12,530 nucleotides of DNA from QHBQ01 sp038230695 (GTDB lineage Bacteria; Chloroflexota; Chloroflexia; QHBQ01): positions 1 through 12,530 of the forward strand of contig JBBRMT010000134.1 of the NCBI GenBank assembly GCA_038230695.1, read 5' to 3'. Positions 6,884 to 12,530 of this stretch are shown piece after piece; position 1 is the stretch's first letter; each line of letters opens with the position of its first letter. A program made the translations under genes and the position numbers. Below the pieces are notes generated by a model. That model ran no database searches, was not told the DNA's origin, and was given only the letters and a program-made list of their open reading frames with translations.

Positions 6884-6975
6884 GTGGGCAGCTTGGCGTT
6901 CATAGCTGGCGACCCAGCCTTAGAACCATAGCTTTGCGTCCCCGCCTTTCGGTCGGGTAAGCCTTTTTCCATATG
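6884..6975 (-). ncRNA. Cyclic-di-GMP-I (GEMM) riboswitch
   Basis: Read on the minus strand the leader shows the class I c-di-GMP aptamer landmarks in order: AAGGCUUACC, a hairpin CCCGACC-GAAA-GGCGGG with GAAA tetraloop, the hallmark GGGACGCAAAGC, UUCUAAGG (tetraloop receptor side), a second hairpin GCUGG-GUCG-CCAGC, and AUGAACGCCAAGCUGCC at the 3' side. Aligned by eye with the Vibrio Vc2 aptamer, the base matching G20 is G, which favours c-di-GMP over the cGAMP-sensing variant, but this is not decisive. It lies 121 bases upstream of the CAP-protein start and about 45 bases downstream of the predicted transcription start. Confidence 0.88.
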
Positions 6976-7023
6976 CTATAAAAAGTGCGTTTTGGTAAGG
7001 AGGTTTATTCCTCACCTGGGCCT

Positions 7024-7052
7024 ATTGTATCAGCAGTGAAGATGGATCGCAA
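7024..7052 (-). promoter_or_regulatory. Sigma-70-type promoter of the riboswitch/CAP transcript
   Basis: On the minus strand, TTGCGA (7052-7047) is followed by a 17-base spacer and TACAAT (7029-7024), preceded by TGA, an extended -10 element. Predicted transcription starts at an A near 7017, giving a ~255-nt leader that contains the riboswitch. Confidence 0.7.
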
Positions 7053-7157
7053 TAGGAAAATGGTCATGTATGGGGTAGCAATTCAGTAAGGCTAATCCAT
7101 CATATGCTTTATATTAGGACTTATGTAGTTACCCTAAAAGTAAGTTCATTATTAAGC

Positions 7158-7175
7158 GGCGAACCGTTATTCGCC
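7158..7175 (-). terminator. Short stem-loop downstream of murJ
   Basis: GGCGAA (7158-7163) pairs with TTCGCC (7170-7175) around a 6-base loop, 27 bases past the murJ stop. The flanks are AT-rich but without a clear T-run. It may mark the murJ mRNA end. Apart from the CAP promoter, the rest of 6973-7201 shows no supported gene. Confidence 0.4.
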
Positions 7176-7201
7176 CTACCAAACTGCGTAATGCTATATT
7201 A

Positions 7202-8842
7202 TTATGTCAATCCAACGCCACGTCTTCGTCGCACCAGGGAGATTGCCTCATTCAATTCGCGGCTGCCCAGCAGACGAGCGGCTGACAGATAAATTGCGCC
7301 ACCCAGCGCGACGCTGCCGCTCACCCGCACCAAACCACCCAGCGTGTTGCCCTGTCCCCAGTTGCCCAGCAAGGTGTTCAGGCCAAGTAGCGCAATAGTC
7401 ATGACCGTTGCCGCCGCGATGCTTTTTAGCGCAGAGATTAGCGTCTCGCGTTCCAGCGTCACTTCGTTCTCGCGGTCGAGGCGGCGACGTAGGAAGAACA
7501 GCAGCATCAGCAGTTCGCAGCTTGTGCTGGCTGCCAGACTGAGGGCCAACCCACCCTGCCCCAGCGAGCCGACCAGTGATACCGCGAACAGCGCATTGAG
7601 CAGCACGGTTGCCACCGCAATCTTTACCGGCGTGCGCGTATCCTGCATCGCATAGAAACTGCGGGTAAGCACCTCGACCACCGAGTAGCTGACCAGCCCC
7701 AGGCTGAACCAGAGCAGCGGTTCGGCCACCAGTTCGGTAGAGGTGGCGGTGAACTGCGTGCCGTGCTGGTAGAGCAAGGCGATAATCTGATAGCGTAGCG
7801 CCAGCAACCCGCCCGCGCTGGCCGCGCTGATAAACACCAGCACCCTCACGCCAGCCCACAGCGTGTTGCGTAGCTGGGCGGTTTCGTTGCGGGCGAACTG
7901 CGCGGTTAGGGTGGGGAAGATGACGGTGCTGAGGCTGAGGGCGAACACTCCGAACGGCAGCATCATCAGGGCATAGGCGTAGTTGATGGATGACACCTTA
8001 TCCTCGCCCAGCCCGCTTGCCAGCGCGGTGATGATGATGAAGTTAGTCTGGAAGGCTAGCTGACCGATCAAGCGGGGGCCAATCAGCCGCATCACCTGCC
8101 CCACCCCCCTATCGCGCAGGTTGAGGCGCAATTGATAGCGCATCCCCACTTTGACCAGCCCCGGCACCTGGCTGGCGAAGTGCAGGAACGCGCCAATCAC
8201 CACCCCCCAGGCCAGGCCGTAAATGCCGAAGGTGGGCGCAAGCAACACTGCCCCGACGATGATGCCCAGGTTGTAGAAGATGGGGGCAAAGGCGGACAGG
8301 GCAAAGCGACTCTCCGCGTTCAGCACCCCTTGCGCCCAGCCCCCCAGCCCCAGGAACAGCGGTGATAGCAACATGATGCGGGTCAGGTCTACGGTTAGCG
8401 CCTGCTCCTGCGGCTTGAACCCTGGCGCAATGATGCCGCCGACCAACTGCGGCGCAAGTAGCCCCGCGAGAATACCAATCAGAGAAATTATCACCAGCGA
8501 GATATTGATCAATGTGGAGGTTAGCCGCCATGATGCGTCATATTCCTTGCGTTGACGCATCGCGCTGAACACCGGGATGAACGCGCTACCCACAACCCCG
8601 CCAATTACCAGCAGAAAGATGGTGTCGGGTACGCGGAAAGCGGCGTTGTACGAACCCAGGCCGTTGCCGGTGCCGAAAACCAGCGCAATGATGATGTCGC
8701 GCACCAGCCCCAGCATTCGGCTGAGGACGAACGCGGCCATTACGATAACAGTGTTGCGGGCCACGGCGCGGCCTACGCTGGCAGGCGGCTGCACCGCGTT
8801 AGTCTGCTGATCCTCGGCGGGAAACTGGCTTGTCTGGGCCAT
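7202..8842 (-). CDS. murJ: Lipid II flippase MurJ (MviN family)
   Basis: The 546-residue, strongly hydrophobic product fits a 14-helix MOP-superfamily flippase, slightly longer than the usual ~510 residues because of a polar N-terminal tail. Family signatures include VLSRMLGLVRDIIIALVFG (39-57), AFRVPDTIFLLVIGGVVGSAF and IPVFSA, later FAPIFYNLGII, YAYALMMLPFGVFALSLSTVIFPTL and VEVLTRSFYAMQDTRTPV. It acts in the inner membrane, moving the peptidoglycan precursor lipid II outward, so the organism makes peptidoglycan. Its ATG directly follows the GNAT stop (TAGATG), with GAGGA 4 bases upstream, so translation is probably coupled to the upstream acetyltransferase. It ends in TAA. No lesion is seen. 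Confidence 0.96.
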   Translation of the reverse strand: MAQTSQFPAEDQQTNAVQPPASVGRAVARNTVIVMAAFVLSRMLGLVRDIIIALVFGTGNGLGSYNAAFRVPDTIFLLVIGGVVGSAFIPVFSAMRQRKEYDASWRLTSTLINISLVIISLIGILAGLLAPQLVGGIIAPGFKPQEQALTVDLTRIMLLSPLFLGLGGWAQGVLNAESRFALSAFAPIFYNLGIIVGAVLLAPTFGIYGLAWGVVIGAFLHFASQVPGLVKVGMRYQLRLNLRDRGVGQVMRLIGPRLIGQLAFQTNFIIITALASGLGEDKVSSINYAYALMMLPFGVFALSLSTVIFPTLTAQFARNETAQLRNTLWAGVRVLVFISAASAGGLLALRYQIIALLYQHGTQFTATSTELVAEPLLWFSLGLVSYSVVEVLTRSFYAMQDTRTPVKIAVATVLLNALFAVSLVGSLGQGGLALSLAASTSCELLMLLFFLRRRLDRENEVTLERETLISALKSIAAATVMTIALLGLNTLLGNWGQGNTLGGLVRVSGSVALGGAIYLSAARLLGSRELNEAISLVRRRRGVGLT

Positions 8843-9415
8843 CTATTCCTCAACCAGTGGCAGACACCAGAATAGGGCCACATCCTGCCTGCCAATGTCG
8901 TCGTTAGTGTATAGCATTGTGTTGAAACCCACAAGTTGGAAGCCGTTATTCTGATAGAAGCGGCAGGCGGATGGGTTGTTGCTCTGCGTCTCCAGCATCA
9001 ATGCCCGATAACCATTTTCTTTCGCCCAGGCGCTGGCCCAGCCGATCAAGCGACGACCAACCCCTTTGCCCCGTGCCGCCGGTGAAAGCAGAATGTTCCA
9101 TATGGTGGCGGCATTGTTCCAATCGCTCGGTTCAACCTCCATTGTACCCAGCAGCTTGCCATCCTCCTCGACCACCATCAGTAGCCCGCTTGCTTCGGCC
9201 AACTTGCGGCGGGCGTGTTCGCGTTCGGCCCAGCCGTAACGGTAGCTATCACCCTTTACAATGGGCGGACATAGCTCGCGCTCGACCAGACGAAAGCTAT
9301 GGTTTATGCCTGGTCCACTATCTATCTCGACTTCCAGGTAGCTGCTGACGGTAGAAGTGGGGTCAATCTCATCCAGATGGGCGATGTCGGCTTCTTGCAT
9401 AGGCCGTATTTGCAT
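8843..9415 (-). CDS. GNAT-family N-acetyltransferase
   Basis: The 190-residue product has a GNAT domain: GKLLGTMEVEP (86-96), acetyl-CoA pyrophosphate-binding motif A NILLSPAARGKGVGRRLI (107-124, core RGKGVG), ALMLETQSNNPSACRFYQNN (138-157) and a C-terminal TMLYT plus FWCLPL. The LETQ-NN-AC-FY pattern and the N-terminal EIDPTSTVSSYLEVE recall streptothricin acetyltransferase-like proteins, but the true substrate could be another amine. AGGAG lies 8 bases before the ATG at 9415. It is first in a two-gene unit with murJ. No convincing promoter was found upstream; the region is shared with the divergent rpsT promoter. Confidence 0.88.
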   Translation of the reverse strand: MQIRPMQEADIAHLDEIDPTSTVSSYLEVEIDSGPGINHSFRLVERELCPPIVKGDSYRYGWAEREHARRKLAEASGLLMVVEEDGKLLGTMEVEPSDWNNAATIWNILLSPAARGKGVGRRLIGWASAWAKENGYRALMLETQSNNPSACRFYQNNGFQLVGFNTMLYTNDDIGRQDVALFWCLPLVEE

Positions 9416-9427
9416 AGGGCAAACTCC

Positions 9428-9456
9428 TTGCTTTTTCGCTCAGGTTGGGGTATAAT
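9428..9456 (+). promoter_or_regulatory. Sigma-70-type promoter of rpsT
   Basis: TTGCTT (9428-9433), a 17-base spacer, and a perfect TATAAT (9451-9456). Transcription would begin near 9463, giving a leader of about 140 nt before the rpsT TTG start. The -35 overlaps the GNAT upstream region on the other strand. Confidence 0.75.
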
Positions 9457-9522
9457 TGCGCCAGTTACGCACCGTGACAGGCGTTGTATTCTTGCGCCCT
9501 CAAAGTGAATGTACCATGTCAA

Positions 9523-9601
9523 CCCTGCCAACATAGGTCAGGGACAAAGATCAATTTGATAATCCCGCGCAGCTTTACTGCGCTCGATGGAGGCAAATAG
9601 T
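9523..9601 (+). promoter_or_regulatory. Structured rpsT leader with two hairpins before the ribosome binding site
   Basis: Hairpin 1: CCCTG (9523-9527) pairs with CAGGG (9539-9543), extended by CC/GG with a bulged T. Hairpin 2: GCGCAG (9567-9572) pairs with CTGCGC (9578-9583) around CTTTA. GGAGG at 9589-9593 begins 6 bases after hairpin 2 and lies 8 bases before the TTG start. Many ribosomal protein genes are autoregulated through leader structures, including E. coli rpsT, which also uses a UUG start. Binding of S20 here is inference. Confidence 0.45.
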
Positions 9602-9916
9602 TTGGCAAATAAGCAGGCTGCCCTGAAGGCAATGCGTTCATCCGCCCGCAAGCGGGTACGCAACACCACTACGAAGTCGAAGATCAAGACCCTTATCACC
9701 CGCACCGAGCGGCAGATTCATGGGCATGGCATTGGTAAGGCGGCAATTGCGCCAAACCTCGAACACGCCGCCGCATCGCTGCAAGAGGCACAGAAGGCGC
9801 TGGACAAGGCTGCCGCTAAAGGCATTATCCACAAGAACCAGGCCGCCCGCCGCAAGTCGCGCATGATGCACAAGTTGAGCAAGGCCCAGGGCTATACGCC
9901 TGCTGCTGCAGCGTAG
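9602..9916 (+). CDS. rpsT: 30S ribosomal protein S20
   Basis: The 104-residue product from TTG 9602 begins MANKQAALKAMR, the usual S20 opening, followed by basic helices (RSSARKRVRN, KSKIKTLITR) and the C-terminal LDKAAAKGIIHKNQAARRKS with SRMMHKLSKA. S20 is a three-helix primary 16S rRNA-binding protein of the small subunit. An in-frame ATG at 9587 would add five residues, but that ATG overlaps the Shine-Dalgarno GGAGG at 9589-9593. TTG 9602 is 8 bases from it and restores the family N-terminus. The C-terminus is slightly long and Ala-rich. The TAG stop is the first triplet of a 26-bp inverted repeat. Convergence with holA is common in bacteria. Confidence 0.95.
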   Translation: MANKQAALKAMRSSARKRVRNTTTKSKIKTLITRTERQIHGHGIGKAAIAPNLEHAAASLQEAQKALDKAAAKGIIHKNQAARRKSRMMHKLSKAQGYTPAAAA

Positions 9917-9939
9917 TTTTGAGTGCTGAGTTTTGAGTT
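9914..9939. repeat. Left arm of a perfect 26-bp inverted repeat
   Basis: These 26 bases, starting with the rpsT stop codon TAG, are the exact reverse complement of 10021-10046. The text is a 7-bp periodic pattern (units like TTTGAGT and GCTGAGT). The arms are separated by 81 bases that contain the rpsT terminator. Confidence 0.9.
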
Positions 9940-9977
9940 GAGCAGAACGGGGAACTTGCATTTATCGCTCCACCCTA

Positions 9978-10020
9978 AGCCCTCGAAGATAACTTCGAGG
10001 GCTATTTAATATTTGCTTTT
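9978..10020 (+). terminator. Intrinsic terminator of rpsT
   Basis: A perfect 11-bp stem, AGCCCTCGAAG (9978-9988) with CTTCGAGGGCT (9993-10003), closes on an ATAA loop and is followed by an AT-rich stretch ending GCTTTT. It is oriented for rpsT; on the minus strand the T-run is missing, so termination of holA here would be weaker. Confidence 0.85.
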
Positions 10021-10053
10021 AACTCAAAACTCAGCACTCAAAACTAAAAACTA
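10021..10053. repeat. Right arm of the inverted repeat, with 7-bp tandem units
   Basis: From 10022 the plus strand reads as 7-bp units: ACTCAAA, ACTCAGC, ACTCAAA, ACTAAAA, then ACTA. The first 26 bases (10021-10046) are the exact reverse complement of 9914-9939. The last unit's CTA (10051-10053) is the TAG stop codon of holA on the minus strand. It resembles short heptanucleotide repeat arrays known from cyanobacteria and other bacteria. Confidence 0.85.
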
Positions 10054-11184
10054 TTTTCGACACACCTCGGCCACCAGCAATTCCAACCCCAGTTCGGGCG
10101 TTACCAGGCTGCGCTTGGCGGCGGCATCGAAGGACAGCAGGCGGTGGTGAATGTCCTTCAATTGCTCGATGCTGAAGGCGCGGCTCTGTTCCGCGCTCTT
10201 CTGCGCCACGAATGGCGACATCCCCACCCGCTCGGCAATCTCAGCGGGACGCATCCGCTTGCGATCAAGCTCCTTGACCTGGAGCAGGTTGCGAAACTGC
10301 CAGGCGATCGTCCCCAGCAACTCGAAGGGGTGATGGCCGCTGCCCAGCATCTGCTCCAACATCGCCAGCGCAGTCTTGAGATCGCGCTCGGCCATGGCGT
10401 TGACCATCCTGAAAACGTCCTCCTGCACGCTTGCAGGGGTAAGCAGTCGCACGGTGGCGGCATCTATGCGCCCGCCTTCGCCTGCGTAGGTCGCCAGCTT
10501 GCTAAGCTCCTGTGCCAGTTGGTTGCGGTCATCTTCAGGGCTAAGGTCGGCGGTAAGCAAGTCAACCGCGCTCTTGTCAATCTTCGCGCCGTAACGCTTA
10601 ACCTCATCTTCCACCCAGCGGGCCAGGGCCAGACCCTGTGGCGCAATGCACTGGATCTGTTCGCCCTTCAAATATTTGGTCAGGGGATTGTTGCGTGGCA
10701 AGTTCAGCTTCCAGCCCAGCTTGCCCTTCTCTTTAGTGGGCATCAGTGCGTCGCGGGTGATAATCACCGCGCCGTCCGGCACATCGGTGAGTAGCCTGCC
10801 GATAGCGTCAACCGGATTTGATGAGACAGGAGCTGACTTGCCGCGCTTGCCCTTTGCAGGCGGCACAGTTGGGTTAGTGGCGGGTGGTTCGCTTTCAACC
10901 ACCCTCATATCGTTATCCATATCCCTAGCAGCTTCGGCCTGCGCTTTACCCGCCTTGCCAAAGCGGGCCAGCAGGCCATCAATGATGATCACCCGCCTGT
11001 CGTAGAGGAATGGCATTGCCTGCACCGCCTGGGCCAGCTGATCTGCGCTTACCTTCTGCCCATCGAGACGCAGGAGGTTGAAGTCGCGCCCACCCTGCTC
11101 TACGGGCAGGTAGGTATCGAGCAACCTTTTGGTTTCGGCATCCATGCTATAGCGATCGGGGCCGTAGAGGATAAATAGGGGCAT
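10051..11184 (-). CDS. holA: DNA polymerase III subunit delta
   Basis: The 377-residue product from ATG 11184 begins MPLFILYGPDRYSMDAE, the typical delta opening (a degenerate Walker-like GPD-Y in place of GxxxxGK). It then has FLYDRRVIIIDGL and VIITRDAL. The C-terminal collar domain carries AEIAERVGMSPFVAQKSAEQ, FSIEQLKDIHHRLLSFDAAAKRS and ELGLELLVAEVC. Delta opens the beta sliding clamp within the clamp loader. A Lys/Pro/Ala-rich linker (about residues 75-125) expands domain I. The frame is open to 11235, but that extension would overlap the 6S-like RNA, and AGGAG lies 4 bases before ATG 11184. It may depend on read-through from the RNA promoter. The stop lies in the heptad repeat. Confidence 0.93.
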   Translation of the reverse strand: MPLFILYGPDRYSMDAETKRLLDTYLPVEQGGRDFNLLRLDGQKVSADQLAQAVQAMPFLYDRRVIIIDGLLARFGKAGKAQAEAARDMDNDMRVVESEPPATNPTVPPAKGKRGKSAPVSSNPVDAIGRLLTDVPDGAVIITRDALMPTKEKGKLGWKLNLPRNNPLTKYLKGEQIQCIAPQGLALARWVEDEVKRYGAKIDKSAVDLLTADLSPEDDRNQLAQELSKLATYAGEGGRIDAATVRLLTPASVQEDVFRMVNAMAERDLKTALAMLEQMLGSGHHPFELLGTIAWQFRNLLQVKELDRKRMRPAEIAERVGMSPFVAQKSAEQSRAFSIEQLKDIHHRLLSFDAAAKRSLVTPELGLELLVAEVCRK

Positions 11185-11203
11185 AATTCTCCTGGCGCAA
11201 GGC

Positions 11204-11409
11204 AAAAAGAAACCCCGCCTGTGCCGTGTGTTCACGCCGTCTTGAACCTGTCTAGCAGACAGGTGGGAACGTCTCTTAAGGATTATGGGCTACCGACTCT
11301 GAGTTCGGCTTGTCCAACCCCCCAGGCAGACTTGCTCCCGACGTAAGCTTGTTGGAACAAAACTTCGTTAAACATCACGAACACCGCAGGGCATCTCTTC
11401 GCTTTAGCT
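11204..11409 (-). ncRNA. ssrS: Probable 6S RNA
   Basis: A strong promoter drives a ~206-nt RNA that ends in a U-run (UUUCUUUUU at 11212-11204). The ends pair: GAAGAGA near the 5' end with the terminal U-rich tract, CCUG with CAGG, and GUGUUCGUG with CGUGAACAC. The middle holds smaller hairpins (UCCAAC/GUUGGA; CCGAACU/AGUCGG). On the 3' side of the expected open bubble is CCCACCUGUCUGCUAGACAG, forming a 7-bp hairpin, followed by GUUCAAGACGG. This closely resembles the CACCUUGAACC/GGUUCAAGG side of known 6S RNAs. 6S RNA mimics open promoter DNA and binds housekeeping RNA polymerase. RNase P, tmRNA and SRP RNA hallmarks are absent. The assignment is by eye, not by covariance model. Confidence 0.72.
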
Positions 11410-11415
11410 AGGCGT

Positions 11416-11444
11416 ATTATACACCAACTGAGGCTGAATGGCAA
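11416..11444 (-). promoter_or_regulatory. Strong sigma-70-type promoter of the 6S-like RNA (and probably holA)
   Basis: On the minus strand: TTGCCA (11444-11439), 17-base spacer, perfect TATAAT (11421-11416). The predicted start is an A near 11409. It is close to consensus, as expected for a stable RNA gene. Confidence 0.85.
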
Positions 11445-11466
11445 GTTTTTAGCGCGAACTGGGGGC

Positions 11467-11495
11467 TTGACAAGGCAGTAGCTTTCCTATACACT
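11467..11495 (+). promoter_or_regulatory. Promoter of the DUF4388-type gene, divergent from the 6S-like RNA
   Basis: Perfect TTGACA (11467-11472), 17-base spacer, TACACT (11490-11495). Transcription would start near 11502, about 45 bases before the GTG start. The two divergent -35 boxes are only 22 bases apart (11445-11466), so the promoters could interfere or share a regulator. Confidence 0.75.
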
Positions 11496-11547
11496 GTGCC
11501 TACCATATGTTATGCAAAGCTGACAGCAGGGAAGGCGGATCTTACTC

Positions 11548-12530
11548 GTGGCGCTAGTGGGGCAACTTATCGAGTTTCAGCTAGTCAACATCATCGCGCT
11601 GCTACAGGTGGAGCGCAAGACCGGCGAACTCACCTTGCAGAATGAGGAGCAGCACACTGTCCGCCTTTACCTTAAGGATGGGCGGGTCATCCACTCCGAA
11701 GGCAGCGGGGCGACTGGCACATCCGCCCCCAACGATGGCTTCGAGCTAGCCCTGGAGCCGTTTGTCTGGGGTGGGGGCAAGTTTCACTTCGAGGCGTACG
11801 ATATTGCCATCCCCCAACCCAACATCAGCCAGGGCAATGTCGCTCTAGTAACCGAGGGGCGTAACCGCGCCACCGCCTTCCGCGAGATCAGCCAGAATGT
11901 GCCAAGCAGCGCCCTGGTGCTGAAGCTGGTGCATCAACCCGCTAGTTCGATGCAGAGCATCAGCCTCGATTTTCATGAGTGGCGCTTTCTAACTATGGTG
12001 GATGCCGAGCGTGACCTGAACACTATTGCGGTGATGCTGGATGTAACCGAGCAGCGAGTGCGGGCGATCGCCAACAAGATGCTGAAAAATGGGCTGGTCG
12101 AGAAGGTGGATATGCGGGTACGGATGTACAAGCTGCACGCCTTCACTGCCGAGGGCAATCATCCCAATGACCTGGCGGTGATTGACGACCTCGGCCTCGA
12201 CGTAATGGCCCATAACGATCAGGAGTTGGTGTCAAACTCGCAGTTGGAAGTATTGACCGCTGACGAGCAACACCACGAGCGGCTAAGGGTGGGCGGCTAC
12301 CCCAATATGGCCGACCGTATTATGCTTGCGCCGATGATGCTGATCACGCCCTGCATCAGCCGACGGATGAAGAACCCGGACATATTGGTCGTTTCGCTAT
12401 TGCTTGCGGCCAATCTCGTGCAGGCTGTGCTAGAACGCAACCGCGCGCTCGGACGCCTCGTCGCCAAGCCGTTCCATGGCTCGGGCAGCAAAACCGATTC
12501 CGCGAGACACCTTTTCTTGCCTGGACGTGA
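11548..12530 (+). CDS. DUF4388 (PATAN-like) domain regulator with winged-helix region, 3' end outside window
   Basis: The frame runs without a stop from GTG 11548 to the last base (327 codons so far). An in-frame TGA at 11521 limits the start; GTG 11557 is a possible alternative. GGAAGG upstream (11529-11534) is a weakly placed ribosome binding site. The N-terminus (MALVGQLIEFQLVNIIALLQ, then RKTGELTLQ, VRLYLKDGRVIHSEG and FELALEPFVWGGGKFHF) is typical of DUF4388, a domain of bacterial signalling proteins often linked to two-component and GTPase systems. Residues about 145-190 (LTMVDAERDLNTIAVML, then VTEQRVRAIANKMLKNGLVE) look like a winged-helix unit. A hydrophobic stretch (279-295) follows. 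The exact role is unknown. Confidence 0.8.
   Translation, partial: MALVGQLIEFQLVNIIALLQVERKTGELTLQNEEQHTVRLYLKDGRVIHSEGSGATGTSAPNDGFELALEPFVWGGGKFHFEAYDIAIPQPNISQGNVALVTEGRNRATAFREISQNVPSSALVLKLVHQPASSMQSISLDFHEWRFLTMVDAERDLNTIAVMLDVTEQRVRAIANKMLKNGLVEKVDMRVRMYKLHAFTAEGNHPNDLAVIDDLGLDVMAHNDQELVSNSQLEVLTADEQHHERLRVGGYPNMADRIMLAPMMLITPCISRRMKNPDILVVSLLLAANLVQAVLERNRALGRLVAKPFHGSGSKTDSARHLFLPGR

Noticed and set aside
6763..6972. N-terminal extension of the CAP-protein reading frame
   Set aside because: It overlaps the c-di-GMP aptamer and leader; a signal peptide and a good SD begin at ATG 6762.
6996..7004. Perfect Shine-Dalgarno-like TAAGGAGGT on the plus strand
   Set aside because: No start codon follows at a usable distance; its minus-strand reading in the riboswitch leader is the more interesting view.
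7104..7292. 62-codon plus-strand ORF overlapping the murJ 3' end
   Set aside because: Half of it is antisense to murJ, with no SD and no recognisable domain.
9517..9522. TTGACA on the minus strand upstream of the GNAT gene
   Set aside because: No -10 box lies 15-19 bases downstream, so it was not called a promoter.
9587..9601. ATG 9587 as the rpsT start
   Set aside because: It overlaps the Shine-Dalgarno GGAGG and adds five residues not typical of S20.
10144..10794. 216-codon plus-strand ORF antisense to holA
   Set aside because: It lacks a plausible start signal and recognisable domain; holA on the other strand is clear.
11185..11235. N-terminal extension of holA
   Set aside because: It overlaps the 3' end of the 6S-like RNA; the family start MPLFILYGPD is at 11184 with AGGAG before it.

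Overview
The window carries about 55-60% GC chromosomal DNA with housekeeping genes on both strands. The gene set fits a free-living bacterium, possibly Chloroflexota: a PrkA/YeaH/SpoVR stress operon, a c-di-GMP riboswitch, a DUF4388-type regulator, MurJ, S20 and Pol III delta. That taxonomic guess is inference only. No tRNA, CRISPR array or transposase was seen.

Left part (1-6137, + strand). The end of prkA, a DUF444/YeaH-type gene and a SpoVR-type gene form the well-known prkA-yeaH-spoVR (E. coli yeaG-yeaH-ycgB) stress/sporulation set. Between prkA and yeaH sits a tightly packed, lower-GC cassette: hicA, hicB, a beta-type DNA methyltransferase, a PD-(D/E)XK nuclease and a 41-codon ORF. It looks like a toxin-antitoxin plus type II restriction-modification module inserted in the same orientation into the host operon. 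The yeaH gene has an in-frame TAG just after its metal-binding (MIDAS) motif. The ribosome binding site of spoVR lies inside a G-run repeat that could fold as a four-tract G-quadruplex.

Middle part (6138-9415, - strand). A GNAT acetyltransferase gene abuts murJ (stop and start codons adjacent). Further along is a separately transcribed gene for a small secreted CAP/SCP-domain protein. Its long leader holds a recognisable class I cyclic-di-GMP (GEMM) riboswitch behind an extended -10 promoter, so a second messenger probably controls this secreted protein.

Right part (9416-12530). rpsT (+) has a strong promoter, a structured leader and a TTG start. It converges on holA (-). Between them lies an intrinsic terminator nested inside a perfect 26-bp inverted repeat made of 7-bp units, which also supplies the rpsT stop codon. 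Upstream of holA, a strong promoter drives a ~205-nt RNA that folds like 6S RNA. Divergent from it, a consensus-like promoter reads into a DUF4388-type regulator gene that runs off the window end and is open to its last base.
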